DNA of 64,000 bases from Pseudomonadota bacterium (GCA_023402175.1 JAEXCN010000395.1:1-64000), one strand, 5' to 3'. Positions 1 to 8,959 are shown, numbered from the stretch's first letter. A program made the numbers and translations. The notes: generated by a model from the sequence alone, not told the origin.

Positions 1-452
1 GCCGGACGCGGCGCGGGCGCGACCGGGGGCGGCTGCGGGGAAACGGCCGGCATCGCTGCAGGAGCCGCGGCGACAGCAGCGCCGCCCGCTTCCTTCGCGA
101 GCATGATCTTGCGGACCTTGTCGATGAGCTGCTGCGTGTCGAACGGCTTGTCGGCCCAGTCGTCGGCCCCCGCGTCGCGACCGCGCGCCTGGTCGTACGG
201 CGCGTAGCGGCTCGCGAGCATGATGATCGACGTGCTCGGGCTGCGCTTCCGCAGCTCCTTCGCGAGCGTGTAGCCGTCCTCGCCACCGAGCGCCGTGTCG
301 ATCACGCAGACCTGCGGGTTCTCGTTCAGCTTGCCGATCGCCCCCTGCGACGAATCCGCAGTGACGACTCGAAAGTCCTCACCGCTGAACGTGATCTCGA
401 GGACCTTTCGCATCGTGACGCTGTCGTCGACAGCGAGCAGTGTCTTGGCCAC
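1..452 (-). CDS. Response regulator receiver protein (3' end outside window)
   Basis: A CheY-like receiver read from a GTG start at 452 and running off the left edge. The acidic pair is D9/D10, the phospho-acceptor is D52 (VCVIDTALGGEDG), the Ser/Thr switch position is S81 and the conserved lysine is K102 (DDWADKPFD), so a functional phospho-receiver is expected. After about residue 115 the chain turns into an Ala/Pro-rich linker, so a second domain probably lies beyond the window. Neighbouring genes do not reveal a partner kinase. The GTG start is chosen because the receiver beta-1 strand follows directly. Orthology to any named myxobacterial regulator cannot be decided from this piece. Confidence 0.85.
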   Translation of the reverse strand, partial: MAKTLLAVDDSVTMRKVLEITFSGEDFRVVTADSSQGAIGKLNENPQVCVIDTALGGEDGYTLAKELRKRSPSTSIIMLASRYAPYDQARGRDAGADDWADKPFDTQQLIDKVRKIMLAKEAGGAAVAAAPAAMPAVSPQPPPVAPAPRP

Positions 453-630
453 GGGGCGTCTCCGATCGACTCGCGAGAGAAAAAATGCGGGCGCTACGCT
501 TGGGTACGCCTGCTGCAGGGTCCGATTGTGCGGAGGTGCAACAGGTCGTGTCAAGGTACCTGCTCAGACCGCGGAAGGCGAGGAAGACCTCGCGCCGTGC
601 GCCTGCTAGAACGGCCGGCTCGCTATCGAA

Positions 631-1701
631 ATGACGACGTCATCGCGAAAGACTGGCTCAGGTGTAGAGGAGCCGCCCGCCGGCTCGGACCGCGTCGTGC
701 CCGAGGATCTCGGCGGCACCGCGCTCGACGGCGTGGTGCGCGCGCTGTTCGACCTCTCGTGGGGGCGTGCGCGTGAGCTGATCAAACGGGGCAAGATCAG
801 CGTCGACGGGCGGGTCGTCACCGTCTCGACGAGCCGCGTGCGGAAGGGCTCGACCGTCGCCATGAACCTCGCCGCCCGCGACCCGCGCGCTGCGAAGGAG
901 GCGCTTCCTCCGGACGCGATCGTGCACGTCGATGCGCACGTCGTCGTCGTCGACAAGCCCTCGGGCATCTCGACCGTGCCGTTCGATCCCGAGGGCATGG
1001 GCGCGTCGATCGCCCATCGCGCTCGGTCCCCCGAAGAGGAAGCGACGCTGGACCAGCGGGTTCGTGCAGCGCTCGCGAAGCGCGAACGCGCGCGTGGACG
1101 GAGCGGACCTCCGCCGGACATCGGCGTCGTGCACCGGCTCGACAAGGAGACGAGCGGGCTCGTCGTCTTCACGCGCTCGTGGCAGGCCAAGAAGGCCCTG
1201 CTCCAGGCGTTCCGTTTCCACGACGTCCATCGGCGCTACCTCGCGCTCGTCCACGGGATCCCGAAGGACCAGACGATCGTCTCGCATTTCGTCGAAGACC
1301 GGGGCGATGGCCTCCGCGGCTCGGTCGAGAAGCGCCGCGGCCGGAGTCATCCGGTCGGGAGCGAGAAGACGCAGCGCGCCGTCACGCATGTGGAGGTCGT
1401 CGAGCGCTTTCCGTCCGGTCCGGCCGGGCAGCCGTGTGCGCTGGTCGCGTGTCGGCTCGAGACGGGTCGGACGCATCAGATCCGCATCCACCTCTCGGAG
1501 GCGGGGCATCCGGTCCTCGGCGAGCGTGTCTACATCCGCGGCTACGACGCCCCGCTCGTCCCCGCCCCACGCGTCATGCTCCACGCCGCGGAGCTCGGTT
1601 TCCGGCATCCCGCGACCGACGAAGAGATGCGCTGGTCGTCGGAGTTGCCGGCCGACATGAACGAGATCCTCACGTTCCTCCGCGGCCCCGCGAAGGCGTA
1701 G
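631..1701 (+). CDS. RluA-family 23S rRNA/tRNA pseudouridine synthase
   Basis: 356 aa. An S4-type RNA-binding region (about residues 30-80, with RARELIKRGKISVDGRVV) precedes the RluA catalytic domain (about 100-335). The signature HRLDKETSG carries the catalytic aspartate D171, and the later GRTHQIRIHLSEAGHPVLGE block is the conserved uracil-pocket region. The enzyme isomerises uridine to pseudouridine in structured RNA in the cytoplasm. An insertion rich in Arg, Glu and Ala (residues about 130-160) sits just before the catalytic motif and is longer than usual. The ATG at 631 is the first in frame; no strong ribosome binding site is seen. Which RNA position is modified (RluC/D-like or other) cannot be told from sequence reading. 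Confidence 0.9.
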   Translation: MTTSSRKTGSGVEEPPAGSDRVVPEDLGGTALDGVVRALFDLSWGRARELIKRGKISVDGRVVTVSTSRVRKGSTVAMNLAARDPRAAKEALPPDAIVHVDAHVVVVDKPSGISTVPFDPEGMGASIAHRARSPEEEATLDQRVRAALAKRERARGRSGPPPDIGVVHRLDKETSGLVVFTRSWQAKKALLQAFRFHDVHRRYLALVHGIPKDQTIVSHFVEDRGDGLRGSVEKRRGRSHPVGSEKTQRAVTHVEVVERFPSGPAGQPCALVACRLETGRTHQIRIHLSEAGHPVLGERVYIRGYDAPLVPAPRVMLHAAELGFRHPATDEEMRWSSELPADMNEILTFLRGPAKA

Positions 1702-1706
1702 GCCAC

Positions 1707-1790
1707 CCCGAGCCCGAGCCCGAGCCGAGCGCCCAGCCCCGCTGGCCGGCGCGCATACGGACGGAGCCCGACGGAGCCCGACGGAGCTCG
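1707..1790. repeat. Two short tandem repeats between genes
   Basis: Three CCCGAG hexamers run from 1707 to 1724. Three copies of the decamer ACGGAGCCCG lie at 1761-1790 (the third reads ACGGAGCTCG). They fill the gap between the pseudouridine synthase and the sensor kinase. No function is evident; they may simply be slippage-prone sequence. Confidence 0.7.
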
Positions 1791-1823
1791 AAGACTCCCG
1801 CTTCGCGTGCACGAAAGTGCGCG

Positions 1824-1829
1824 TATCAT
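1824..1829 (+). promoter_or_regulatory. TATCAT, candidate -10 of a leaderless promoter
   Basis: TATCAT ends 6 nt before the GTG at 1836, and there is no Shine-Dalgarno sequence between. With normal -10 to start-site spacing the transcript would begin at or next to the GTG. No convincing -35 element is visible. Confidence 0.35.
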
Positions 1830-1835
1830 GAGACC

Positions 1836-4199
1836 GTGGACAGATCTCAGCGCGTCATCGTGCTGCTGGTCCGGGGGATGATCGTGCTGTCGGTGCTCCT
1901 CGTGGGCCGACAGCTATGGACGACCGACCTCGGCATGAATGATCACGTTTCGGCCGGGCGCCGCATCGTGACCGAGGTCGATCCCGGCGGTGCCGCCGAT
2001 CGAGCCGGAATCGTGCTCGGTGACGAGATCGTCTCGGACCCGGGACTCATCACGTACGTCGAGCCCTGGACGGAGCGCGAAGTCTACGAGTGGTGCTACC
2101 GGCTCCACGTCGCGATCGAGAGCGGGCACGTACCCATTCGCATCCGTCGCGGCGATCGGGAGATGACCGTCGATGTCAGGCCCGATCCCGCGCCGAACCT
2201 CCCGGCTGCTCTCCGGCAGCTCCGTCGGATGGGCACCGACCTGCCGGTGGTGATCGCCTTTCTCGCGGTCGCGGCGCTGCTCTCTCGCAAGTCGAACCGT
2301 AGCGATCGAGAGGAGCGTGCGCGCCGCATCGTCGTCGCGAGCTGCGCGCTCTACGGTCCGTGCTGGGTCGTCCAGTGGGCGCAGCCCGGCTGGCCGCTGT
2401 GGCTGTACCCCGTCTCGAACATCATCGACGCGTGGTGCGGTTATGGCGCGACCCTCTTCCTGGCGCTGTTCGCGTGGTCCTATCCGGTCCGCTTCCGCAT
2501 CGTCGATTCACGCTTCGCCCGCGCGGTGACCGTCGTCGGCGGCCTCGTTGCCTGTGCTTTTTCGACCGCGAGCAGCATGCACCTCGTCGGCGGCCCGTTC
2601 GTGCTGCACGGCAACTCGGCGATGATCTTTCTCGCCTCCGTCGTCGCCCTCTCGATCATGGTCGCGCTGGTGTTCCAGTGGCGGAAGGCGCCGGACGTCA
2701 TCGCCCGGCGGCAGTCGGCGTGGCTCCTCGCGACGTTCGGGATCGCCATGCTCGTTCCGGTGTTCCTCCTGCTCGTCCCTCAGCGACTGTTTGGGTGGAC
2801 GTCGGTCACGATGCACCTCGTCCTCTTCGCGTTCCCGATGCTGATCCCGATCGGGCTCGCCGTCGTCGTCGCTCGCTATCGATTGTTCTCGCTCGACGGC
2901 ATCGCGTTGCGGGCGGGGCCTTATGCAATCGCGGTCGTCACGTCGATTACCGTCTGCATCGCGCTGTCGGTCGGCCTGCAGACGATCCTGGCCTGGCGCT
3001 CGGGTGCGGCCGGCGACGCGGCGCGATGGACCGGTACGATCGCCGCGATCCTCGTCATCGAGCCGATCCGGCGGCTCGTGCAGGTCCTCGTCGATCGGGT
3101 ATTCGCTCGCGATCGCGACGCCTTCATCCGGCAGTGCTCCACGCTCGCCGCGAAGCTCGCGCGCGCGACGGATGCACGCGCGATCGAGCGCGAGGTGAGC
3201 GAGGTGCTGGACGCGAGGACGGTGAAGCTCGTGAGCCTCGCGGATGTCGTCGGAGCGGCACCGTTACCGGCGATCCAGCGCGCGCTCGGATCGTCGGGCG
3301 CCGTGCGCGCCGTCGACCTTCCGGATGCGACCGCGGTCGACGAGCTGATGGCACGTGGGCTCGAGATCCTCGTCGCGACCTCGTCGGACGATCGCGCGGA
3401 CCCCGCGTCATCGCTCGTCCTCGCGCTCACGCTCCCCGGCTCGGGGCAGCGGATGGAAAAATCGGAGCGCGATGCGCTCGCTCTCGTCGGAAAGGTGATC
3501 GGCGCCGCGCTCGGGCAGCGCGCTGCGGAGCGTGCGCTCGAGAGCGCGCTGCTCCGCTCGGAGAACGAGCGCCGCCACATCGCGATGGAGCTGCACGACG
3601 GCCTCGGTGCCACGCTGACGGCCGCGCGTCTGATGGCGCGCCGGCTCCGCGATCCGGCGGGTACGGTGGATGGGCCCGCCACGACGCTCGAAGCGCTCGA
3701 GTCGACGCTACGCGATGGCCTCGGCGATCTGCGAGCGTCGCTCTGGAGCCTCGATCCCGGTGAAGGATCGTGGGACGCGGTGCTCGGGCGAGTGCAGCGC
3801 CACGCCTCGGATCTCTGCGCTGCGGCCGGCGTCGAGCTCGTGATGACGAACGAAGGGGAGCTGTCCTCGAACGTGTCCGGTGCTGCTCGCCTTGCGATGA
3901 CGCGAATCGTGCAAGAGGCGGTCAACAACGCATTGAAGCACGGAGCTCCGAAGACGATCACCATCCGCACAGTCGCCGTGAAGGATCAGGTCGACGTCAC
4001 GATCGAAGACGACGGTGCCGGCATCGTGGCGAACGCCGCGACGGGGCGCGGTCTCGGGAACATCACGCGCAGAGTCGAGAGCCTCGGCGGCACGTTCCGT
4101 CTCGAGCCTCGCTCGGGAGGAGGGACGAGCGTGAGCGTGTCGATTCCGGTGCTGTCCGCCTGGCACATCCCTGTCTCGACGCCGGAGGTGCTGCCGTGA
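1836..4199 (+). CDS. Membrane sensor histidine kinase with extracytoplasmic PDZ domain
   Basis: 787 aa from a GTG at 1836. One transmembrane segment (residues 7-24) is followed by a PDZ domain (about 38-115; VTEVDPGGAADRAGIVLGDE). Then come several membrane helices (about 130-420), a GAF-like region, a HisKA_3 dimerisation helix with phospho-acceptor H587 (AMELHDGLGATL), and a C-terminal HATPase (QEAVNNALKHG, DDGAGI, GRGLGNI). This is the NarX/LiaS/DesK class of kinase. The stop overlaps the downstream response regulator start by 4 nt (GTGA), so the two form a cognate pair. A PDZ domain as the periplasmic sensor suggests it responds to exposed protein termini or cell-envelope state; that is inference. 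An in-frame ATG at 1878 is the alternative start but would cut the first membrane helix. Confidence 0.88.
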   Translation: MDRSQRVIVLLVRGMIVLSVLLVGRQLWTTDLGMNDHVSAGRRIVTEVDPGGAADRAGIVLGDEIVSDPGLITYVEPWTEREVYEWCYRLHVAIESGHVPIRIRRGDREMTVDVRPDPAPNLPAALRQLRRMGTDLPVVIAFLAVAALLSRKSNRSDREERARRIVVASCALYGPCWVVQWAQPGWPLWLYPVSNIIDAWCGYGATLFLALFAWSYPVRFRIVDSRFARAVTVVGGLVACAFSTASSMHLVGGPFVLHGNSAMIFLASVVALSIMVALVFQWRKAPDVIARRQSAWLLATFGIAMLVPVFLLLVPQRLFGWTSVTMHLVLFAFPMLIPIGLAVVVARYRLFSLDGIALRAGPYAIAVVTSITVCIALSVGLQTILAWRSGAAGDAARWTGTIAAILVIEPIRRLVQVLVDRVFARDRDAFIRQCSTLAAKLARATDARAIEREVSEVLDARTVKLVSLADVVGAAPLPAIQRALGSSGAVRAVDLPDATAVDELMARGLEILVATSSDDRADPASSLVLALTLPGSGQRMEKSERDALALVGKVIGAALGQRAAERALESALLRSENERRHIAMELHDGLGATLTAARLMARRLRDPAGTVDGPATTLEALESTLRDGLGDLRASLWSLDPGEGSWDAVLGRVQRHASDLCAAAGVELVMTNEGELSSNVSGAARLAMTRIVQEAVNNALKHGAPKTITIRTVAVKDQVDVTIEDDGAGIVANAATGRGLGNITRRVESLGGTFRLEPRSGGGTSVSVSIPVLSAWHIPVSTPEVLP

Positions 4200-4840
4200 C
4201 GAACGAGCTCGTTCGCGTCCTCCTGGTGGACGATGATCTCGTGATCGGAAACGAGATCGCCCGGATGCTCGACGCGAGCCCGGAGGTCTCGGTCGCGGGC
4301 AGCTTCACCACCGGTGAAACGGCGCTCGAAGCGATCGAACGTGGGCTCGAGGCCGACGTGGCGCTCGTCGATCTCCGCCTCCCTGGCATGTCGGGCCTGA
4401 ACCTCATTCGCAAGCTGAAGTCCGCGCGGCCGGCGCTCGAGGTCGTGGTGCTCACGATGTTCGAGGACGACGAGAGCCTCTACGGCGCGCTCCGCGCGGG
4501 AGCGAGCGGCTATCTCCTGAAGGACGCCGCGCCAGGCGAGCTCGGAGACGCGGTGCTCCAGGTGTTCCGGGGCGGCGCTCCGATGTCGCCGAGCATCGCG
4601 CGACGGGTTCTGCTCGAGTTCCGCGAGCCGCCGAAGATGCCCGAGTCCTCGCTGACGGCGCGCGAACGCGACGTCCTCGAGCTGTTGACGAAAGGCGCGT
4701 CGTACCCACTCATCGCGAAGTGCCTCGCCGTCTCGACGAGCACCGTCCAGACGCACATCCGTGCGATCTATCGGAAGCTCGAGGTGTCGACGAAGGCGGA
4801 GGCGACGGCGGTCGCCTACCGGCGAGGCATCGTGCGCTGA
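4196..4840 (+). CDS. NarL/FixJ-family response regulator
   Basis: 214 aa from a GTG at 4196 that overlaps the kinase stop, so translation is probably coupled. The receiver (residues 6-125) has the acidic cluster D12-D14, phospho-acceptor D59 (VALVDLRLPGMSG) and the conserved lysine in GYLLKDAAPGE. The C-terminal LuxR-type helix-turn-helix (about 150-212; LTARERDVLELLTKGASYP, STVQTHIRAIYRKL) binds DNA. It is the output partner of the PDZ sensor kinase. The gene ends 16 nt from the convergent POT transporter gene, leaving little room for a terminator. Confidence 0.92.
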   Translation: MTNELVRVLLVDDDLVIGNEIARMLDASPEVSVAGSFTTGETALEAIERGLEADVALVDLRLPGMSGLNLIRKLKSARPALEVVVLTMFEDDESLYGALRAGASGYLLKDAAPGELGDAVLQVFRGGAPMSPSIARRVLLEFREPPKMPESSLTARERDVLELLTKGASYPLIAKCLAVSTSTVQTHIRAIYRKLEVSTKAEATAVAYRRGIVR

Positions 4841-4856
4841 GGCGAGAGCCGGAAGG

Positions 4857-6587
4857 CTACGCCTTGCCGTGCATCCACTTCTTGAGGATCGGCGTGAGCG
4901 CGAGGAGGAGGAGCGCCGGGCCGATCGAGCTCGCCGCGAGGAAGCCGTAGATCGGGACCTGCACCTTCGCGAGCAGCGACTCGAGGATGCCCGCGAGGTA
5001 GTTCGCGACGGCGGACGAGAACAGCCAGAGGCCCATCGCGAGCGACGAGACGCGCGGCGGCGCGAGCTTCGTCACCATCGACAGACCGATGGGCGACAGG
5101 CACAGCTCGCCGATCGTGTGGATCGTGTAGACGGCAACGAGCCACGCGGCGCTCGCCTTCGTGCCGCTCGCCTTGGCGATGCTCTGGCCCGCGAAGAGGA
5201 CCATGAAGCCGAGGCCGAGGATGATCATGCCGATCGCCATCTTCGTCGGCGTCGACGTGCGGTACTTGCTGTTGTCGAGCTTGTCCCAGAGGTTCGAGAA
5301 CGTCGGCGCAAGGGCGACGATGAGCAGCGGGTTGATCGCCTGGAACTGCGATGCCGGGATGTTCGTCGTCTGGCCCGTGGCGAAGTCGTAGACGGCGAGG
5401 CCGACGGCACCGAGACCCGCGAGGCCGAACATGATCGTCAGCGCGACCCACAGCGTCTGGCCGCTCGCCTGATCCTTCGTCGAGCGGCGGAAGTTGTACG
5501 CGCACGCGAAGACGAACGCCGCGACGACGAGCATTCCGAAGCCGCCGATGTTGCGCTCCGTCTGCTCGTCGGCGAAGAGCGTCATCGTCCCGCCCGCCTG
5601 CTCGAACCCCATCCAGAAGAAGATGTTGAACGCGCAGAGGATGATGATGACGAGGATCTGCTGCGCCTCCTGGCCGTTCGATCCGCGGAACAGCTGGAAG
5701 AAGACGGCGCCGATCGCGGCGAGGCCGACGAGACCCTTCACGATGCCCGGGGCCGCGGTCCACGCCGGCCCGACGAACTTCCAGCCGAAGAGGATGCCGT
5801 AGACGAGCGCGCACGTTCCGACCGTCCAGACGACGACGTCGACGTAGTCCTTCGCGACGAGGAGCGTCGGCTTCTCGCTGTCGGCGTCTGCCGCGGTGCT
5901 CGCCTCCACACGGCCGGGCGGGAGCCCGCCGAGGCCGAGGTACTTCTGGCCCGCGACGAACTGCACGAGACCGAGCGTCATGCCGAGCGCGGCGGAGCCG
6001 AACCCGAGCGCGAACGAGACCTTCTCACCGAGGTTGCCGCAGATGATGGGCGACCAGAGGGCACCGAGGTTGATGCCCATGTAGAAGATCGTGAACGCGC
6101 CGTCGCGACGCGTGTCGCCTTCGCCGTAGAGGCCGCCGACCATCGTCGAGATGTTCGGCTTGAAGAAGCCGTTGCCCGCGATGAGGAGGCCGAGCGCGAG
6201 GAACAGCGTCGGCTCGAACATCAGCGCGACCTGGCCGAGCGCCATCACGATGCCGCCGATGAGGACGGCCTTTCGACGGCCGAGGATCTTGTCGGCGAGG
6301 TACCCGCCGAGCAGCGGCGTCAGGTAGACGAGGCCGGTGTACAGCCCGTAGATCTCGAGCGCCTGCGACCGCTCGAGCCCGATCTTCTTGACCAGGTACA
6401 GGACGAGGAGCGCCCGCATCCCGTAGTACGAGAAGCGCTCCCAGGCCTCGGCTCCGAAGAGCGTGTAGAGCCCGCGCGGGTGCCCCTGCTTCTTGGGGCC
6501 TCCGTCACTGACGCGGGGGCCTGATCCGTTCGCGTCCCCTTCGGCCTGGTCGATCTCCCTGCGCCGAACGTTTTCCTGTGTGCCCAT
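4857..6587 (-). CDS. POT/PTR-family proton-dependent oligopeptide transporter
   Basis: 576 aa, 12-14 predicted membrane helices. The POT signature ExxER is E47-A-W-E50-R51 in helix 1 (FGAEAWERFSYYGMRALL), followed by the PTR2 motif region LGGYLADKILGRRKAVLIGG; these are the residues that couple proton and di/tripeptide transport. The start at 6587 is preferred over the upstream in-frame codon at 6638 because GAGG lies 5 nt before it. The cytoplasmic N-tail (residues 1-38) is unusually long and polar. A loop insertion (about residues 225-250) contains the extra helices seen in bacterial DtpT-type members. Inner-membrane peptide import fits the scavenging or predatory lifestyle of myxobacteria. 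No peptidase gene is adjacent. Confidence 0.92.
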   Translation of the reverse strand: MGTQENVRRREIDQAEGDANGSGPRVSDGGPKKQGHPRGLYTLFGAEAWERFSYYGMRALLVLYLVKKIGLERSQALEIYGLYTGLVYLTPLLGGYLADKILGRRKAVLIGGIVMALGQVALMFEPTLFLALGLLIAGNGFFKPNISTMVGGLYGEGDTRRDGAFTIFYMGINLGALWSPIICGNLGEKVSFALGFGSAALGMTLGLVQFVAGQKYLGLGGLPPGRVEASTAADADSEKPTLLVAKDYVDVVVWTVGTCALVYGILFGWKFVGPAWTAAPGIVKGLVGLAAIGAVFFQLFRGSNGQEAQQILVIIILCAFNIFFWMGFEQAGGTMTLFADEQTERNIGGFGMLVVAAFVFACAYNFRRSTKDQASGQTLWVALTIMFGLAGLGAVGLAVYDFATGQTTNIPASQFQAINPLLIVALAPTFSNLWDKLDNSKYRTSTPTKMAIGMIILGLGFMVLFAGQSIAKASGTKASAAWLVAVYTIHTIGELCLSPIGLSMVTKLAPPRVSSLAMGLWLFSSAVANYLAGILESLLAKVQVPIYGFLAASSIGPALLLLALTPILKKWMHGKA

Positions 6588-6742
6588 TTGGCCTCGAGCC
6601 CTCGAGCCGTCCTCGAAAAGCGGCGCATCCAAGCACAAACCTGGGCCGGCTCAAAGTGCACGCTGACGAGCGGGGGCGCGTCATTCGCGGCGCGGCGCGT
6701 CGTCACGCAACGCGAACGACGCCGGGCTGTCCGTCTGTCAGC

Positions 6743-6955
6743 TCAGGCGGGCGCTGGCGCAGGCTCGGCATGGCGGCCGGACCACCGCCCGAGCGCGTCG
6801 AAGAGCAGAGTGATCAGCGCGATCGAAATCGCGAGGAAAGCACCGAAGAGCGCGAGCGCGACCGGGAGCCAGGCGAGAGCAACACCGATGGGATCGGGGC
6901 TGACGAACGAGTGCATCGCCGACAGGCTGGTGCAATCGCGAGGCCGCGCCGTCAC
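6743..6955 (-). CDS. Small hypothetical membrane protein
   Basis: 70 aa from a GTG at 6955, or 57 aa from the ATG at 6916. The middle contains one long hydrophobic stretch (about residues 25-52) that could form one or two membrane helices, followed by a short Arg/Gly linker and an Ala-Pro tail. No family is recognised and no clear ribosome binding site precedes either start. It sits between the peptide transporter and the extensin-like gene on the same strand. Its size and hydrophobicity make it more plausible than the other short reading frames here, but it could be spurious. Confidence 0.4.
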   Translation of the reverse strand: MTARPRDCTSLSAMHSFVSPDPIGVALAWLPVALALFGAFLAISIALITLLFDALGRWSGRHAEPAPAPA

Positions 6956-6968
6956 GAGCTCGGCGGAT

Positions 6969-7832
6969 TCAACGCACGAGCGTCCAGCGAGCTCCGGCGG
7001 TCACTTCCATATGGAAGTGGTTGCGATGGGCCCAGTTGAAGTCGGGCGTGAGGAGCACGTTGAAGAGGCGCGCCTCGTTCGCCTCGCACGCGATCTTGCG
7101 GAGCTGCGACGCGGACGCCGGCGCAGGGCAGGGGCGGGCGCCGATCCTCCGCGGGTGGAAGTCCTTTTCGACGGACAACGTGCGGCCGTCACGCGTCTTG
7201 AACAGCGCTGCATCGATCGCGAGCGCACCGCCGTGGCGGCGGCCGGCGCCCTCGAGCCGGACCTTCGGTGAGACCGGGCGATACACCGACAGATGGACGA
7301 CCTCGACGATGTCGTGCCGCGCGAGGAGGCGCGCGAAGTCGTCGAGGGCCAGCACGAGCCGGCAATCGTAGATGTCGTACGGCGACGTCCGGCTCTTCGA
7401 GGCCGGCAGGTTCGAGCGGAAGGTGACGCCGGAGAGAGGGCCGTCCAGACGCAGCGGGGCAACGACGCCGCGGGCTTCTCCGACGCGCGTGAAGGCGATG
7501 TTTCGCCGGACGAGCTCTGCCTCGCATTGCGTGCGGTCGAGGCGCGCATACCGTGACGCGACCGGCAGGTCGCCGCGATCGAGCGTCGGGCCGTCGGGCA
7601 CGCCTTCGCCCGGCGTCCGGTCGACCGGGTAGTCGTCGTCGGAGGACGCCGACGGAAGCAGGTCGGGCTCGTCGTCCACGTCGCTCGACGAGCCGGCCGC
7701 CGTCGGCTCCGCTGCCGCCGGCGCCGCTTCCGCGCGATCGCCTTCTGTTGCGAGCACGCGATCGCGATGCGGGCGTGCAGCAAGGCAGCCGCAAAGGAGC
7801 GGGGCGAACAGGATGGTCGGTGTGAGCCGCAA
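6969..7832 (-). CDS. Extensin-like (Extensin_C family) secreted lipoprotein
   Basis: About 287 aa from a TTG at 7832. A lipoprotein-like leader (LFAPLLCGCLAARP) is followed by an acidic, low-complexity linker (about residues 35-80) and the bacterial extensin-like C-terminal domain. That domain shows GGALAIDAALF and, at the very end, NWAHRNHFHMEV, which resemble the metal-binding HxxGxAxD and HxH motifs of LAS-type peptidoglycan peptidases. It probably acts on the cell wall from the periplasm. The reading frame stays open to 7943, but that would overlap hrcA and its promoter on the other strand, so the TTG start is chosen; it is uncertain. Confidence 0.7.
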   Translation of the reverse strand: MRLTPTILFAPLLCGCLAARPHRDRVLATEGDRAEAAPAAAEPTAAGSSSDVDDEPDLLPSASSDDDYPVDRTPGEGVPDGPTLDRGDLPVASRYARLDRTQCEAELVRRNIAFTRVGEARGVVAPLRLDGPLSGVTFRSNLPASKSRTSPYDIYDCRLVLALDDFARLLARHDIVEVVHLSVYRPVSPKVRLEGAGRRHGGALAIDAALFKTRDGRTLSVEKDFHPRRIGARPCPAPASASQLRKIACEANEARLFNVLLTPDFNWAHRNHFHMEVTAGARWTLVR

Positions 7833-7885
7833 GGACCGCGAGCATAGCGGTGGATGGGCTCCGCCGCGACACGGCTGGAAAGTGC

Positions 7886-7891
7886 TAGAAT
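7886..7891 (+). promoter_or_regulatory. TAGAAT, candidate -10 upstream of hrcA
   Basis: TAGAAT, preceded by TGC (an extended -10 feel), ends 9 nt before the hrcA ATG at 7901, with no Shine-Dalgarno between. No CIRCE operator (TTAGCACTC-N9-GAGTGCTAA) is complete here; only a fragment resembling one half (AGTGCTAGA) overlaps the hexamer. Confidence 0.35.
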
Positions 7892-7900
7892 CGAGTTGCC

Positions 7901-8959
7901 ATGGCGGACTTGTCGCCGCGCGGTAAGCAGATCCTCTACGCATGCATCACCGAGTTCGTCGCAACCGGCGAGCCGGTAGGGTCGCGCACGCTCTCGAAGC
8001 GAGGGATCGAGCTGTCACCGGCGAGCATCCGGAACGTCCTCGCGGACCTCGAGGAGCTCGGGTACTTGCACCAGCCGCACACGAGCGCGGGGCGCATCCC
8101 GACGGATAGAGCATTCCGCCTCTTCATCGACGCGATGATGGAGGTCCGGCAGCTCACCGACGCCGAGAACGCGCACATCATGCATCGCTTCGCGGAGATC
8201 GAGCCCGGCCCGAACTTCCTCCGCGAGACGGGAAAGCTGCTCTCGGAGCTCACGGGCACCGCCGCCGTCGTCGTGTCGCCGAGGGCCGAGACGATGACGC
8301 TCAAGCATCTGCGCTTCATCCGCACGATGCCAGGCGAGGTCCTCGCGGTCGTCGTCATGACGAACGGCACGGTCCAGAATCGCTTCCTCAAGTCCGATGT
8401 CGGCGAGGACGACCTCCAGAAGATCCACAACCTGCTCGACGACGTCATCGAGGGGCGATCGCTCGGTGAGCTGCGCGACCTGTTCGCGCGTCGCCTCCAG
8501 AGCGACCGCGTGCAGGCCGACGAGGTGAAGCGGCGCGCCTTCGAGCTGGGTGAAGCCGCCGTATCGGCGACGGACAAGGGCGCGGACGTCGTCATCGAAG
8601 GCCGTGCGAAGCTGCTCGGCCTGCCGGAGTTCTCCGACGCAGCTGGGCTCAAGGACCTCGTCAGCGCCCTCGACGAGGCTGAGGCGATCGTCCGGCTGCT
8701 CGACGCGACGCTCGCCGCCGGAGGGACATCGGTCGTCGTCGGCCGAGAGGCAGGCGACCTCGCCGGCGGTCAGATCTCCATCGTCGGCGCCTCGTACCGC
8801 AACCAGGGCCGAACGGCTGGGTCCGTTGGTGTCATCGGCCCGACCCGGATGGATTACCCGAAGCTGGTCCCCCTCGTGACGGCGACGGCGAATGCGATGA
8901 GCTCGCTCATCGACCGGCGGGAGTCGCCGCGCCCGCATCACGACGACGACGACGAGTGA
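7901..8959 (+). CDS. hrcA: HrcA heat-inducible transcription repressor
   Basis: 352 aa, typical family length. The N-terminal winged helix contains GEPVGSRTLSKR and SPASIRNVLADLEELGYL, followed by the HrcA signature HTSAGRIPTDRAFRLFID. The GAF-like core and dimerisation region follow, with GRAKLLGLPEFSD and QISIVGASYRNQGRTAG-type motifs near the C terminus. In other bacteria HrcA represses groESL and dnaK operons by binding CIRCE, and needs GroEL for activity. Here no grpE, dnaK, dnaJ or groE gene lies next to it, so it acts on distant targets. The tail after residue 340 is a run of His/Asp. The downstream cyclic-nucleotide-domain gene begins 44 nt later. Confidence 0.95.
   Translation: MADLSPRGKQILYACITEFVATGEPVGSRTLSKRGIELSPASIRNVLADLEELGYLHQPHTSAGRIPTDRAFRLFIDAMMEVRQLTDAENAHIMHRFAEIEPGPNFLRETGKLLSELTGTAAVVVSPRAETMTLKHLRFIRTMPGEVLAVVVMTNGTVQNRFLKSDVGEDDLQKIHNLLDDVIEGRSLGELRDLFARRLQSDRVQADEVKRRAFELGEAAVSATDKGADVVIEGRAKLLGLPEFSDAAGLKDLVSALDEAEAIVRLLDATLAAGGTSVVVGREAGDLAGGQISIVGASYRNQGRTAGSVGVIGPTRMDYPKLVPLVTATANAMSSLIDRRESPRPHHDDDDE

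Noticed and set aside
4761..6524. Open frame of 587 codons opposite the peptide transporter
   Set aside because: Glu/Arg-rich artefact of the GC-rich transporter gene, which has the ExxER signature in the other strand.
7880..7892. CIRCE operator half-site before hrcA
   Set aside because: Only a partial match to one arm; the second arm at the correct 9-nt spacing is missing.
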